Part shown: piece by piece, positions 10,088-21,831 of the stretch
How positions within the stretch are numbered: the stretch's first letter is position 1
Layout: the number at the start of each line of letters is the position of its first letter
Assembly (NCBI GenBank): GCA_949358305.1
Contig: OX442314.1
Coordinates: 40,556,581-40,620,580, forward strand
Direction of reading: 5' to 3'
Length of the DNA stretch: 64,000 nt
Origin: Strigamia acuminata
Lineage: Eukaryota; Arthropoda; Chilopoda; Geophilomorpha; Linotaeniidae
Position numbers and translations under genes: made by a program
Notes under the pieces: model-generated
What the model saw: the letters and a program-made list of their open reading frames with translations, nothing else
What the model was told of the DNA's origin: nothing
Database searches by the model: none

Positions 10088-13039
10088 AGAACCGAGTAAA
10101 TCATGTGCCAGTTAGTCAGTTGGGGTTGAGCCAGGAGAAAGATCGGGGTTTCTGGATAGTTCGATAACCATTGGTACTCCTTTTTCCTTACCATCCGGTA
10201 ATTTGGCCGTTTCTCAGATTGGTATCCAAGAATTGAAATTGTGGTGATCTCAATATATTCCACCAACTTAGAAGATAAATTAATTGTGTCTTCTAATTAA
10301 TTTGACTGTGGCACACGCCAAGTCAGATCATGTGACCGAGGGGAGAAATCCTCTCTAGGCACATATCACCTCAGGTTGTCTGGGGTGAAAACGGCGATTA
10401 GCCGTTATGGTGCAATATGAGCATTATGGTGCAATAATCCTTTGTTGCACCAGTTTTAGCTAATTGCGCAGATTATCTGCGCAATATTGAAGCGTGCCGG
10501 GCTCGCGCCCTAGCTTCAATCGGCACTCTGATTTCTAACACACAACCCTCAACATCACTGCGTCTTTGCTCCGACAATTCGTATTGACAGAGGACCGTGT
10601 GTTTTACCAGTTTCACCTGCTATCTTTGTACATCAACGTACAAAGCCAGCAATTCAGCTTGAATTAGCCGTTGCTAATTCCAGCTATCAAGAAATAGAAG
10701 TTCCCGCTATCATCGTGAACCATCGCCGAGACGAGTGCGCTGCTGCGAGCAACATGGAGTGTCATAAGCCAGTCACTTGTCTGGACGTTAGATCATTAGT
10801 TCCTAGAAAATAAAATTCATTGTTTTTAATTTACAATCTTAAATTAGATTTAAAAAGGGCTCTTATCTGACACAGTCCAGTTGCAATCCCAGTGATTATT
10901 TAAGTCTCTCAGGTTTTCCTCATGAGTTAATTTTATAATTAATAAATCAATTAATTTGTATTAATTGAGGAAGCCATTTTGGTGTGGTACAGTCCTGATG
11001 ATTGTTTACATTTAAAATGAGTCAAATACCAAGGGTTTTAGTATTTGATAATTAATTTGTTATTAATAAGAAAATATTGGAACATATTACAAAAGTTTTT
11101 GCTTAGATTTGAGTTATTAGCTATTCATTTGTTTAACTAGTACCGGTTGTAATGGAGCACTGCTTTCCCATTGGCTGGCTTTATTTCCAAATGCTTTGAG
11201 GATGTTTTAAAAGGATTAAAACATACCTGTTATCTGTTGAGTTAACTGTTAATTTAAAATACCTCTTGTGGTCATTGTGAATCACTTAATTTTAAGTTAT
11301 CTGTAGTTTCTCTTGTGTAATTCTCTTTGGAATTTCTGTGCACCTTATACGGTAGCCTATAGTGTCTATCTGTTTGGTTAAAAATACTGATGTATGGAAG
11401 TTCATGAGAGCTTTTCTGAATTCTTCTCTATTTATTTGATTGTTCAGAGCACACAAGATTGTTGTGAGTGTGCAAAGAACTTGTTGTAAAGCAAATGGAT
11501 GAATAAACATCGCTCGCTCGCTTCTCGTTTTATATCGAATTAAGATGATTTGTGAGTAGAAACCAGCTTCCTTCCCACTGAGAACTCTCTTGACTCTTCT
11601 TGTGCCATGATTGCTTCGTCCCGTTGCCTTTCCAAAGCCACTATACGATCAGCCATCGCTCAACCATCATGACAGCAACAGCGCGAACACCCGCCGACGC
11701 CATCGTACGCTGACCGGACGCCTGTAGCCGTGAACCACCGCCGCCGAGCCGTCGTACGAGTTGCAGAAGGACACACGAGAACCATCGTCGCCAGGACCAT
11801 CGTTCGGGAGTCGTTTTACGAGGATTGCCGTCTTCGTAACAACTTCAAGTTGTACACACTCATTATTTCGCGACTTGTCGCTTTTAATATTCATATATTA
11901 TTACTAGTCATTGTATTAAAGTGTAATAAAGATATTGTGTGATTTTTCCTGATAAAACTGTGTTTTATTTTCCATAAATTAACCCTAGATAATTTCAAGG
12001 CCGCGATATAAGTCTTTTAAAGCATTCAACTGCGGTTTCACGCTTACTTAATAGAAATAAGTGTGATAAAAACCCGGATCGCAGCAAAATCTATTCCAAG
12101 AGGGGAGATCAATCAGCAATTAAATCGGATCACAATGAGTCAAATCGCTGGTGGTTTTTGTTTAAAAGGGTTCGAGTTCAACACCAGTCTTATCTGGATG
12201 GTTGGCATGCTGCAGTTCTGGCAGTCACAATGTTGTTGTTCTTCAAGTAAATTTGTAACTGTTAAGATAAGATATTATTAGGTCGTTTGGAGTGTGTCAC
12301 TTTGGCCAGTGATAGGGGCCCGTAGTAGCCCGGGTCAGTCCTTGGGCGCACGATCTAATTGCTAAGGAGGACGTGTTAAAGTTAAAGAAACAAAAGAGAA
12401 CCTGCTTGTTGGAGGCGCTGTCCCGCCTTGGCACTCAGCCATCATCAAACAAATGATTAATAGGGCTCCTGGCCGTCGTTGCCTTGGCCGGCTATAGGGA
12501 GGTGCTGGGGTCGACACCACGCTCCCGCAGCAAATATAAACCAATCACAACAACCACAACATCTGCACCAGCTACAGCAGCAAATCCAGCTACCGCCGGT
12601 GAACACGGAAGGAATTCCGCAAAATTTCCACCAGGCCTGGAAGGAAGAATAGCCCAAGATCTTTGAGGAGATCTACAATGCTACAAGACATAGGATGCGA
12701 ATATGGTGCCTGAGTGTTCCTCATGCCAATCAGGCAATGAAGATAAGTCGGGAGAAGTACTTGTACGAGGAGACACTGGAGGAAGCCCGAACTAACTGGA
12801 TAAATATTAAAGCTACCATTGACGCCTCGGGCGCTCACGGAGGAGTCCAGACAATGTTTGTAGCATCTGGATCTCCGCTATTAAAGTCTCAGGCGAGCTT
12901 CGATATGAGGGACATGAGTACAACGCCACAAAATTTAAGCAAGAAACGACCACGATGTTGTGGCTGCAACAGAAAAATTGTGTTCGTTCGGGGAACGCAA
13001 TGAAAACGTTTCCCTATGTTTTATATTTGTATTTATCCG
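10088..13039. other. no gene supported; LTR-like and retroelement-like scraps
   Basis: TGTGGCACACGCC at about 10,305 begins a GC-richer stretch with hairpins (for example GCGCAGATTATCTGCGC at 10,475) that might be an LTR, but no matching copy exists in the window. AATAAA sites occur at 10,809 and 11,923. Arg-rich frames at 11,668-11,840 and Thr/Ala-rich frames at 12,484-12,660 have no motif. The region is mostly AT-rich. Confidence 0.3.
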
Positions 13040-13184
13040 GTCGTTATTACGAAGCTGGTGCACTGTTTACTGCGAGGATCAAGTTGCTAACACTTTGGCC
13101 GACCAAGAAGAGCCGTTTGCCGTTCCACGAAAAAACTTTTCTTTTTAAAAAAATGCGTTATTGTGTTGCATCAACAAAAAATAC
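13040..13184 (+). pseudogene. 5'-end fragment of the THAP/Harbinger element
   Basis: This stretch matches the minus strand of 21,945-21,785 almost base for base (GTCGTTATTACGA, GCTGGTGCACTGTTTACTGC, TTTGGCCGACCAAGAAGAGC, GCGTTATTGTGTTGC). It covers the non-coding leader and the first codons of the THAP protein (MRYCVA), then lacks about 17 bp, including the second zinc-binding Cys, and resumes at CATCAACAAAAAATAC. It is a second, truncated copy of the Harbinger-type element, in the opposite orientation to the copies at 21 kb and 63 kb. Confidence 0.75.
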
Positions 13185-13565
13185 CTCAGTTAGAAGAAGT
13201 CTTCCAGACGCCAGAAATGGTTGACCCCTACAGGAGACCAGTACAAGAACACCCTTTAACACCGAGGCGTACCACACGTGCAAGCAGAGAGAGCGTACGC
13301 TGAAATTCAGTCGTCAGACGAGGAAGATGAGACACGGAAGATACCAAAATATACATGCGCCAAAACCATTCCGGGGCAAGAAAGGACTCAAAGTTGCAGA
13401 AATGATTCTTCTCTCTCCGACACTGCTTTCGATAATCAAGAGAGGCGAGCCGTGCCACGGACGTCGCGACGTGAAGTTGGAGACGACACACCTGCCAAGG
13501 AACTTCAACAAGTTGAAAAGACAAAACCAACAACGCGCGGGTCCGAAGCAAAGAAGAAATAACAT
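13185..13565 (+). pseudogene. unrecognised hydrophilic ORF tail
   Basis: Reading shifts between frames: EEVFQTPEMVDPYRRP, then from about 13,278 SSDEEDETRKIPKYT and a Lys/Arg/Glu-rich end with a stop at 13,560-13,562. The composition resembles the unstructured C-terminal tail of a retroelement polyprotein, but no domain can be named. It lies directly after the Harbinger fragment. Confidence 0.25.
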
Positions 13566-14106
13566 TAGTCATTTTTAGAAATTAATCGTATCTATTTTTA
13601 AGGAAATAAGAAAATAACTTAGCTTTGTTAAACAATTTAATGTGTTATTTGATAATGCATATTTTAAAAAATTGAAATGATGTTTTTGTCAATGTAATTC
13701 ATAAACGTCGTATTGCTGAAAGAATTGATGAATTTTGATGTTAAAATTAAGTTGGATTGGTAAATGTAGTTAGGGACGAATGTTGTGTTGAAACTACATT
13801 ATCACTCCAAATCTTTATTTATTTATCTCTATTGTTAATAACAGTTAATAATCACGTAGATATTGTATTCTTGACTTTAATCGCTTTGTTACAAAAAGTA
13901 AATAAAAGCAGACGACGTTCTGAGCTGAGAGAACAAGGTCGCCTCTTATTTCTCACATTATCATGACGATTCGAATCCAAATTAGGAGTTCTTTGTGTCA
14001 ACTCTTTTGAAGACACAAAACTTGGGTCAAGGGGTCATTTAACGACAAGAAAGGCGAACCAAAGGAAGCCAAGAAAAGTCAGTCCACAGTTAAACTAGGT
14101 AGGCAG
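13566..14106. other. no gene seen; possible LTR end
   Basis: AT-rich, with AATAAAAGCAG at 13,902 followed by a GC-richer stretch. It could be the 3' part of an old LTR, but there is no partner copy. Confidence 0.25.
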
Positions 14107-14500
14107 ATGGGACAAGGACCAAGTCCAATCACAGCCCGAATAGTGGTAACAACGGGTCAAGAGGATTACATGGGGTATGAAATAGGAACAGGGAAATTAG
14201 AGAGTGACGACAACTTACAACCTGATGAATGGCAAGAGTTTTTTAGGACTTTCAATTCCTCAGTGGAAACAATGGTCACAGAGGGGGTTGCTGAAGTGGA
14301 AATAAGGGAAAACACGCCAGAGACGAGGCCATATTTTGACGAGTTTTTCCAGGAACAGTGGCATTGCGCTGAATGCTGCCCTGTTCAAGCATAACAGGAC
14401 GTGCTTGGCGAATTGGACGAATATAAAAACGTCCAAGTCGCACCTGTTCGAATTTGTGCTGGCACATAAGACAGCCATTGGACGGAAGACTTCATAGTTT
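14107..14500 (+). pseudogene. gag-like or unknown ORF sharing a motif with the 17.5-kb exon
   Basis: An ATG just after a CAG (acceptor-like) opens 95 codons beginning MGQGPSP, which fits an N-myristoylation start (Gly2, Ser6). The frame ends with YFDEFFQEQWHCAEC and PVQA, a stop at 14,392-14,394, and then reads on as QDVLGELDEYKNVQV. The same block, without the stop, occurs at 17,640-17,745 (YDEFFWQQWHHFEC, PIQAQQEVLGELDPY). The two are clearly related. No known family is recognised; a retroelement Gag is possible. The in-frame stop suggests decay. Confidence 0.4.
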
Positions 14501-15320
14501 TCCCCTGACCATAAATGTTTGAACCTACCCTGAAATATTTGCAGACTGAATTAAGAAGTTAATTGGTCCCCGGAGAACCCGACCAAAACATCTTGCCGGC
14601 ATCGGCCGAGGTGTGAATGATTTTGTATGAAAGATTGATTTCAGTCGAGCTCATTAAATGTAAGTGACTACTAACCTTCCAACAAACCACAAAAAAACTA
14701 CACAGACATATTCACACATTCGCGACTCACCCGACCACGAACGTTCGACCTTCGCTAGAGCAACTCCGAAATGTGCAACGCCGACGGCAGAGATGTCAGA
14801 AGGACGTAGCGCGTGGAATCGCGCACCAGGTCCTCCAATTGTCCCAATTGAACAAATAATGAATTTTATTCGCCTTTGAGCTAGGTAATATTACTTAAGT
14901 AACCAAGTAATAATTCCTACTTACGTGAGCGCGTGGGCCTGTGACACCCATAGGCCGTTTTAGACGCCTTCGTCACCCTTCTTTCATTACCTTTGGAGGT
15001 GCAACTCCTCTTTCTCCCGTTTGGTGGCCACGCTGTTCCCTTGCCAGGTAACAATGCTTCGCTAGGTGCGGTTGAGGCCCGTGGCCAGCGCAGTCGGTCG
15101 ACGCAAGGGACAGCGAGGTGTAGGTGTCGGGGGCGGACACACATGTTAGGTGACCGGAAGCCCCATTTCCATCTGGTTCGGTGGCAGGCCACACCCACGA
15201 CGGTGGTTATCCTGTATTTTCGCCTTGACGTTTTCGTCAGGCGGGAACCTTGTGAGCTGTCACCGAACCCATGGACCTTTATCATTAACATATCATTAAC
15301 ATCTAATTTTGATATTTCTA
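14501..15320. other. no gene supported
   Basis: A GC-rich stretch at 14,930-15,270 contrasts with its surroundings and has open frames on both strands without motifs. It ends at a TATTTCTAG acceptor (15,320) before the YqaJ-like gene exon. Confidence 0.35.
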
Positions 15321-16421
15321 GATGCAACGTCCAACACGCGAGCCGGATCGCTTACCGATTTACCACCGGTAAGCGACGAGGAGAAGGATGAGGTTTATGA
15401 CATCGACGACACCGAGTCGGACGATGGACTTGAGCTATGGCTCGAGTCTTCGGCGGCGAGCGATGAAGACGTGGGCGTGGCCGGCCTCGACGAGGAGAGT
15501 TTGACAGAGTCCGATAATGAAGTCTACTATCTCAAAGAGGCAGCAGTGACCATCCAGAAACTTCCTTCTACCGTTATACAAGTGAAGCCAATGGAAGACA
15601 TTACCTTCAAGTCGTCCGGAATAAAGTCTCTTCACAGAAAACAAGAGAAAAAGAAGTTAAATTACTACCAGTTTAAACCAAATCCACGCATGTCTCCACA
15701 CACATCTTCAGACGACCACATGAAACAGTTCATTAGAAAATTAGCAGAAATTAATCTATCTAGTGGAATTGTGCATTTCTGAGACAGTAGTTATTTTACA
15801 AAAGTTGAAACAAATGTGCCTTTACCTACTAATGAGATAACTGTTGAAACCACACCGACTGAGGATAAAAACGAATTGGCACAGTTTGTGTTTGCTAAAC
15901 CTCTTGGTAAGTATTTTTATATTTTTTTTTTTAAAATTCAATTTCTTAAATTTTTTTTTATTAACAGCAATTCAAAATGAAGTGGAAAACATAAGCCCAT
16001 TAGAAGTTGATAGCTTCATAGTAAGAACTCGAGTATCATTTCCTTTCATCTCTGAAATTGAGTCTGCAACAGTCAATCAAGCGGGGTCACAGTTGTGGAA
16101 AGACATTAGGATTGCTCGACTGACAAGTTCTCTTTTTTGGTGAAATTTGTAGATGTAAAATGAATGGTTTTCCAAGAAGTCTCATTGCCAAAGTTATGGG
16201 ATTAAACTCACTGGAAAGGTATAATACTAATTATTGCTACAGGCCTACAACATATATATTTATACATTTTTTTCCAGTTATACCAATTTGCCACCTGCTG
16301 TTGCTTGGAGTCGCAATCAAGAACAGAATGCAGTGGATGCGTATTTAGAAGTAAGGGCTGACCAAGGGGTAAAAGTAGAACCCTCTGGATTTCATAAGTC
16401 TTCCCTCAAATTCTATAGATG
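15321..16421 (+). pseudogene. YqaJ-like exonuclease-domain pseudogene, copy 1
   Basis: Three exons are visible. Exon 15,321-15,906 is acidic (DEEKDEVYDIDDTESDDG, TESDNEVYYLKEA) and has an in-frame TGA at 15,780-15,782. Introns are 15,907-15,967 and 16,219-16,277 (GT...AG). Exon 15,968-16,218 carries SQLWKDIRIARLTSSLF then KMNGFPRSLIAKVMGL; exon 16,278-16,421 carries AVAWSRNQEQNAVDAYLEV. The W-R-xRLTSS...G-E-x2-A-x3-Y layout is that of the N-terminal half of a YqaJ-type (lambda-exonuclease-like) domain. An extra T in the T-run at about 16,135-16,140 shifts the frame, and the frame ends before the catalytic GASPDG block. The gene is dead. Such domains are common in large arthropod transposon-associated proteins. 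Confidence 0.6.
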
Positions 16422-17456
16422 ATGAAAATGCTTTCAGATATTGTGCTAGATTTGTTCTGAGCAGTTTGTGGATCAAATGAATCACATGAAATAAATGGCA
16501 AATAGAAAGAATAGGTCTAGCAATACAAAATTAACACTTGAAAACACGTTAGTAGTGGTGACTTTTTCTCGGTTTTTTCTAGTTTTTTTTTGTCTCCTCC
16601 GGGTGCAGAGTTTGAGTCAGTTAATTAGTAGTTGCCTTGTCGGTGTGGGACGTTGTCCACACGGTCTGACTTTCCTATGCCGTCAGATCGGTCAGGGCGA
16701 GAAAGGGGTCACGACTCGTTCAGTCACACTTGAGCCCCTTTGTTGTTTGGTTTTTTGTGTTTTGGGACGGGCTCCCATAGGAGTTGAGGGGAAACCAAGT
16801 TGTCCCTGCCTTTGCGTGCTATTTTTCTGTTGGTGTTGATTTACACATTACGTGCTAAGTTTTCGAGAGAATCACCCCGTTTTTCCTGCATATTTTAGAT
16901 AAAGAGTTTTTTTTGTCTGTATTTAGTGTGCGGCGAATTTATTATAATGTAGACGATATCTTCCAGTTAGAACACAAAACAGGATGATCATAATTTCAGT
17001 GGAGGAATTGAGAAAACATCAAATGGCATCTTTGCAGACTATCTTTCAAAATTTTAAGCTTTGGAACAGCAAATACCACCACTGTTTATCGGCCAGTCTG
17101 AATTAAATATTCCGACTGGAAGTGGTTATTCCAAACAGAAAAAAAAGATGATTTAAAACACAGCTACTCAAGTTCAGATATAGAGTGCAGAACACTCATT
17201 ACGTTCATCACCATCGCCGTTACGAGATGAAGAACCGCTTTGCGCGCTAGTAATAATCCTTTAGCTCAGATAAATCGTAGGTTGTCTAAAACGAGCAACA
17301 TCTCAGATGCAGAAACAATTGGCATCTTACAGATAATATTTAAAAAAAAAAAAAACACTACAATGAGCCTTTAACACCAGATATAATGGGAACTCAATTT
17401 AGTAGAATTTCTTACAAAAATTTGCATATTAATTATACATTTTTGAGAATTTTCAG
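16422..17456. other. no gene seen
   Basis: The stretch 16,560-16,850 is GC-richer with open frames but no motif (a GTGGGACGTTGTCCACAC hairpin at 16,645). The rest is AT-rich. It may hold further decayed exons of the YqaJ gene, but none can be shown. Confidence 0.3.
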
Positions 17457-17848
17457 ACTCCACCATTACTTTCGAGTCTGCATGCAGTGAAAGGATTTCC
17501 TCAACTTTTAAAGTTGACAATCCAACCACTCCATACGCCCTACGTCGAATCGTGGGCGCACTCGCAACCGACATCAGCGTGCCCGTGGCAGGTCACGCTG
17601 ACCGTTCAAATACGGCAGCTCGTTGCCTAGAGCCTAAGCTGTTTTATGACGAATTCTTTTGGCAGCAGTGGCACCACTTTGAGTGTCAACCGATTCAAGC
17701 ACAGCAAGAAGTGCTTGGGGAATTGGACCCCTACCAAAGTGTTCAGATCCCAGAAGCCACAAAGGATTGGCAGCGAGTGGCGATTGAATTGCTTCACTCA
17801 GACATCGTAGATGTCAATGATCCTCGACTAGCTACACTTCATCTATAA
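17457..17848 (+). CDS. unrecognised exon with DEFFxxQWH motif, copy 1
   Basis: After an ATTTTCAG acceptor, an open frame of about 130 codons runs to a stop at 17,846-17,848. It encodes FKVDNPTTPYALRRIVGAL, then YDEFFWQQWHHFECQPIQ, AQQEVLGELDPYQSVQI and WQRVAIELLHSD. A related, decayed block is at 14,320-14,440. Codon content and the clean acceptor suggest a real exon or a recently live element gene. The family is not recognised. Nothing before it can be joined to it with confidence. Confidence 0.35.
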
Positions 17849-20251
17849 TCAACATGCAGCTCTCTTTATCCCTCCATCTGCAAAGCGAGTAACATCTTAT
17901 GCATGGACTCAATTAAATTGGTCTGATGACAACTTTGAGATTATTTCAGATAAATTACGACCAGGATCATGAACTTGATACTGTTATTGTTTGTCCTCAA
18001 GAGAGATCAATATGATCAATCTATATTTTGTAGTGCAAAAGAAAAGTGCTTGAGTTTGCTTCCACAAAATGGACACACATCGCTGCGAGAAAGCCAAAGC
18101 TTCTACGAAAACTCTGAAAAGATGGACCCGCCGAGGATGCAACAGTTAGACGAGGACTCGTTCGGGCCCACAATTCTCTATTTTGTTAGGAGATAATTAA
18201 TAGAGATTTGATGCTAAGCAGAAATTTGGCATTGATCACCGCGACAAGTACGTATGTGCAATAAATAGTTCTGGGTTTATAATTTTCTTTTTATGTAAAT
18301 GTGAATTGAACTAATGAAAGAAATATCTTTGTGAATATAAAATGCATCGTTCTGAGGGTAGACCAGGAAAGTGCAGTATAGCAAATTAAACCAGCAGCAA
18401 TACGGTAGACAATAAAATCCGCCGTGTCTATCATGTTCGAGAAATGCGTCGTGCAGCAGAATCTTCGACAGGGTGGCGCATATTTGTTTCTATTTTGTTC
18501 GACCCAAATTTCTTTCCAATGTTGAGCATGGAATGTAATGAGGACCTGGAAAATTCATATTTCTTTCAAATTATTTTGAATTACTCGCAGGAATGAAAAA
18601 GGAATATAAAGTGGTGGATCGGAAGAGTATACAACAGAATCTGCATCAATTCAGTGATTGACCTCAATAGTTTTGGTAAAGGGTCATTTAGTTATGCAAA
18701 AATCTAAAGGTGTTGGAAATAGAAATTTCGAATGTGTGCACCATTAAAAATGTAGAATAAGGAAAAGAAAAATGTATTTTTCACAACATTCCTTCTTGAA
18801 AATTGTAAATGCCACATTCCTTCTTGAATGCGGGCTAACAATACAACTAGGTGATGTGACGGAACTTTTCCAATGACCAGAGCTCTCTTCTGGTTTCACC
18901 GAGACAAGTAATGTGCTCAGTTTATCCAGGGGTGACCACGTGGAGGTAGAGAGTTGGATTTTACACCCCCGTAACAAATCAATTTATTGCTTTGAACAAT
19001 TATATGCACCGTCTTTGGCAAGAATGTGAAGTTTTAGCACCCAATCACATGCAAAGTAATGACTGGAATTTTCTTTTCCCGAGAGGAAAAGGCTGAAAAT
19101 ACTATACATACCAATTTTGTTTTTCTGTTCGGTGTGGTTGGCGTAAAACGGGCGTGTCTAATAAACGGTTTATTTTCGGAAAATTCGCATTTTCATGTTC
19201 CTGAGATAACTATGACGATGGAAAGAAAATATTTCGAGACGAACCAATCGATGACTGAAAAGAAATGTAGAAATTAATCAAAAAATTATTATAGTTTTTT
19301 TTAAAAAATTAAAGTAAAAGCTGCAGATTATTATTAAAATATGGCATGGAAGAATGCAACACGAAAACGACCCCAATAAATCGAGCGGCGCAATTACTAA
19401 GAATTGATCGGGAAATTGATGAATCACTTTCGGTCGCGAAAATTGTCAATTTTAGTAGAAAATATTGACAGAAATTTCAGCCCAAAAACATCATCTGAAT
19501 AATATTGATGTATTTGCGGCTAGTTTTATACAAAATATATCAAATTAAATTGATAGTTTGTCAAGTTTATCGATACCTGAATGGTTTTTCATGTTGCCGG
19601 GATGAAAATTATCAAACTTCTATCAAATGCCATCTCAAACAATAATTCCAACTACGCAGAGTAAAACAGACAGCCACTAAAGAAAACACAAGATAACTGT
19701 GAATAATGAGAACAAAATTAAACTTAAAAACGTTACCACCACGGAAATACAGCGACCTTCCATTGTCCACACGGTTTTATAATGACTACGGGGTCGACAA
19801 GCGGAAGCCCACAGTTTCGTGGTTCGTGAGAGAACAAATCTCGGTACATAAGCTGTGCGCTTGCAGCGCTTGCAGTGATAAACACGGTCCCTTCACAAGG
19901 CATGGTATTTTGTTTGTTTGCGCAGAAACAAGTTGTTTTTCGACTTGATCGAGGTTTAAGGGAAAGGATGTATGGCTACTAACCTTCAACAAGAAGCAAC
20001 CAATTCGATATATTTATGCAAAACTCGTTTCTGTTGTTTATCTCAAATGATAAACCGCTTTTATTAAAATGTGCTCAAACTAAAAACTTTTGAAGAAATT
20101 GTATTTTGAGTCAAAAATCACGTAGGACGTATGACTACAGCATCTTGACTAGGTTGCAGGTGAAAAATATTTTAAATAAATTGAAAAAAATCTCATTTTG
20201 CAATAAAAAATAAATCTAAAATTTTAGAAAATGATGATAATACACATAATT
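17849..20251. other. no gene supported
   Basis: AT-rich DNA. Short frames at 17,969-18,196 and 19,706-19,948 (the latter with CACSACSDKHG, two Cys pairs) lack recognisable domains. A 15-bp direct repeat ACATTCCTTCTTGAA occurs twice near 18,784-18,827. The sequence is preserved almost exactly in copy 2. Confidence 0.35.
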
Positions 20252-20422
20252 TTAATTATTTTTGAATTTTTGCACCTTTCTTTTATTGGTGACTATTCTG
20301 GACGCTTTGAGCTTTCCTCTCGTTGCATTTACAGCCGAAACTGCACCAGTAGCTTCCATGAATCCAGCACGCTTTTGCCTCGCTGCAATCGCGTCGGCTT
20401 TTGCACCTAGGACTTCAGCCAA
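20252..20422 (-). pseudogene. C-terminal coding tail cut by an LTR, copy 1
   Basis: On the minus strand an open frame runs out of the old LTR junction for 56 codons to a TAA at 20,252-20,254. It encodes LAEVLGAKADAIAARQKRAG, FMEATGAVSAVNATRGKLKA and SRIVTNKRKVQKFKNN: helix-forming and lysine-rich, like the tail of a nucleic-acid-binding or structural protein. It lies downstream of the transposase pseudogene on the same strand and looks like the end of a gene disrupted by the LTR. The family is not recognised. Confidence 0.35.
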
Positions 20423-20424
20423 CA

Positions 20425-20665
20425 TGTGAGTGTTCGGATAGACGCCACGTGGTCAGGGGAGGGCCACGTGGTCAGGGGAGGGCCACGAGGCGCTGGACGC
20501 AACACACACAATGATAAATCCCACGAAATACAACAAAGACACAAGTTAAGGTTTTGGTTATTACTTTATTTGTTTGTCTAGGGGTATGTAATGGTGTCTT
20601 CAAGGTGTATTTCCATGTGTAACGGCGGTGTAGCTGCCGTTCCTGATTTGACCGCGTGTCACAAC
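20425..20665 (-). mobile_element. old partial LTR related to element C, copy 1
   Basis: Read on the minus strand, this matches the 3' part of the element C LTR. Shared stretches on the plus strand include TGTGAGTGTTCGGA, GACGCCACGTGGTC, GGCGCTGGACGCAACACACA, CACGAAATACA, CTAGGGGTATG and ACCGCGTG. A 20-bp unit GGCCACGTGGTCAGGGGA is tandemly repeated here. The match fades toward 20,665, so only about 240 of the 623 bp remain. It is clearly divergent from the two young C LTRs. Confidence 0.65.
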
Positions 20666-21831
20666 AATCGTGAGATCGCCATTTAAGTCAAACCCCTTAT
20701 CTGCTAAAATCATGTCTCCTGGCTCACACTTTTCTAAAAACCCAGAGAGTTTGGTGATTTCTTTATCCGAAATATTTCCACCATATAAATCGGAAACAAA
20801 AGTCGTAACACCAGATGGAGAACATGCCACCAACGATTTTAAAGTATTTCTATTCTTGTAGCTGCTCCAAGTCAATTGTTGTGCCTCTGGATTACTTGGT
20901 TTTTCAATATTAATTTCTGTGCAATCAATAATTGCCCTCAGATCTGGGTATTTTACAGAAATTCGAGGAGGACAGCTGGATTTAATCACCTCTCTCGATG
21001 CCCAAATATCTAACTGTCTAAATTTAGCAGCAATAAGTCTTATCCAAGTATTAAATACTCTACTGACAAAGCTTTTACTTACACGCATTCTATTTGCTAA
21101 ATCTTGAATACATAGATCACAACGCAATTTACAGAGAGTTAAAAAAAATTCATCTTCCCAAGATAATCTTTTTTTGGCACCTGGTTTATCTTTATCAACA
21201 TTACTTATTTTTGGGTTTATTCCCCAGTAATTTATCTCATCAACTTCATGAACAACTAATTTAAAACAGTGATCAAATTGTTTAGCAACAATTCATCATC
21301 ACACTTTATATTCGCCACACAAAATGTTAATTTTGAAATAAGACAATCTGCATCTGCTAATCGTGTTGTCAGATTAGCCTGAATCTGTCGTCCTTCTTCT
21401 AATTGCAACTTTAAATTTTTAATTTCATTTGCCATGTCATTAGTTTCGGAATTAATATTTTCGGGTTCTTCAATTTCTTCAACATTTTCTACGTCACTAA
21501 ACACCTCATCGTTACTGGTGACTGCTGTTGAAGGTGAATTCAAACTTGTAAATACTGACCGGTCCTGTGGTGATCGTCTTAACTTGGGCACTTTTGTGTA
21601 CACAAAAATAGTTGGAACCGAAATCAGGATGTAAATTAACTCTAGTACCTCCAGGTACACGTTTGAAGCAGGAGTTTTCAAAATGTTTACTGCAAACACT
21701 TGAATTTTTAGTCAGGGGCAACTCATCTCTTTTCAAATTAATAATCCACTGTGAAATGGCAGGTAATGAAAAGATAATTCCGTATTTTTTGTTGATGTAC
21801 TCTTACAATCATAAGCAACACAATAACGCAT
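20600..21831 (-). pseudogene. THAP/PIF-Harbinger transposase pseudogene, copy 1
   Basis: From the ATG at 21,831, MRYCVAYDC and, further on, NSSVCSKHFENSC give the C2CH zinc site of a THAP domain, followed by SVPTIF (the AVPT box) near 21,620. A coiled coil (NEIKNLKLQLEEGRQIQANL) lies at about 21,430-21,340. Then comes a helix-turn-helix (LSWEDEFFLTLCKLRCDLCI, SKSFVSRVF) and a DDE_4 catalytic domain (PDLRAIIDCTEINIEKPSN, YKNRNTLKSLVACSPSG, MILADKGFD). Frame changes near 21,760, 21,625 and 21,270 break it. The domain ends soon after the second catalytic Asp; the last residues (RGQIRNGSYTAVTHGNTP) come from the adjoining LTR relic, so the third acid is absent. Not functional. Confidence 0.75.

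Noticed and set aside
18784-18836. 15-bp direct repeat ACATTCCTTCTTGAA
   Set aside because: Only two copies 38 bp apart; no array and nothing like a CRISPR, which is not expected in this type of genome.
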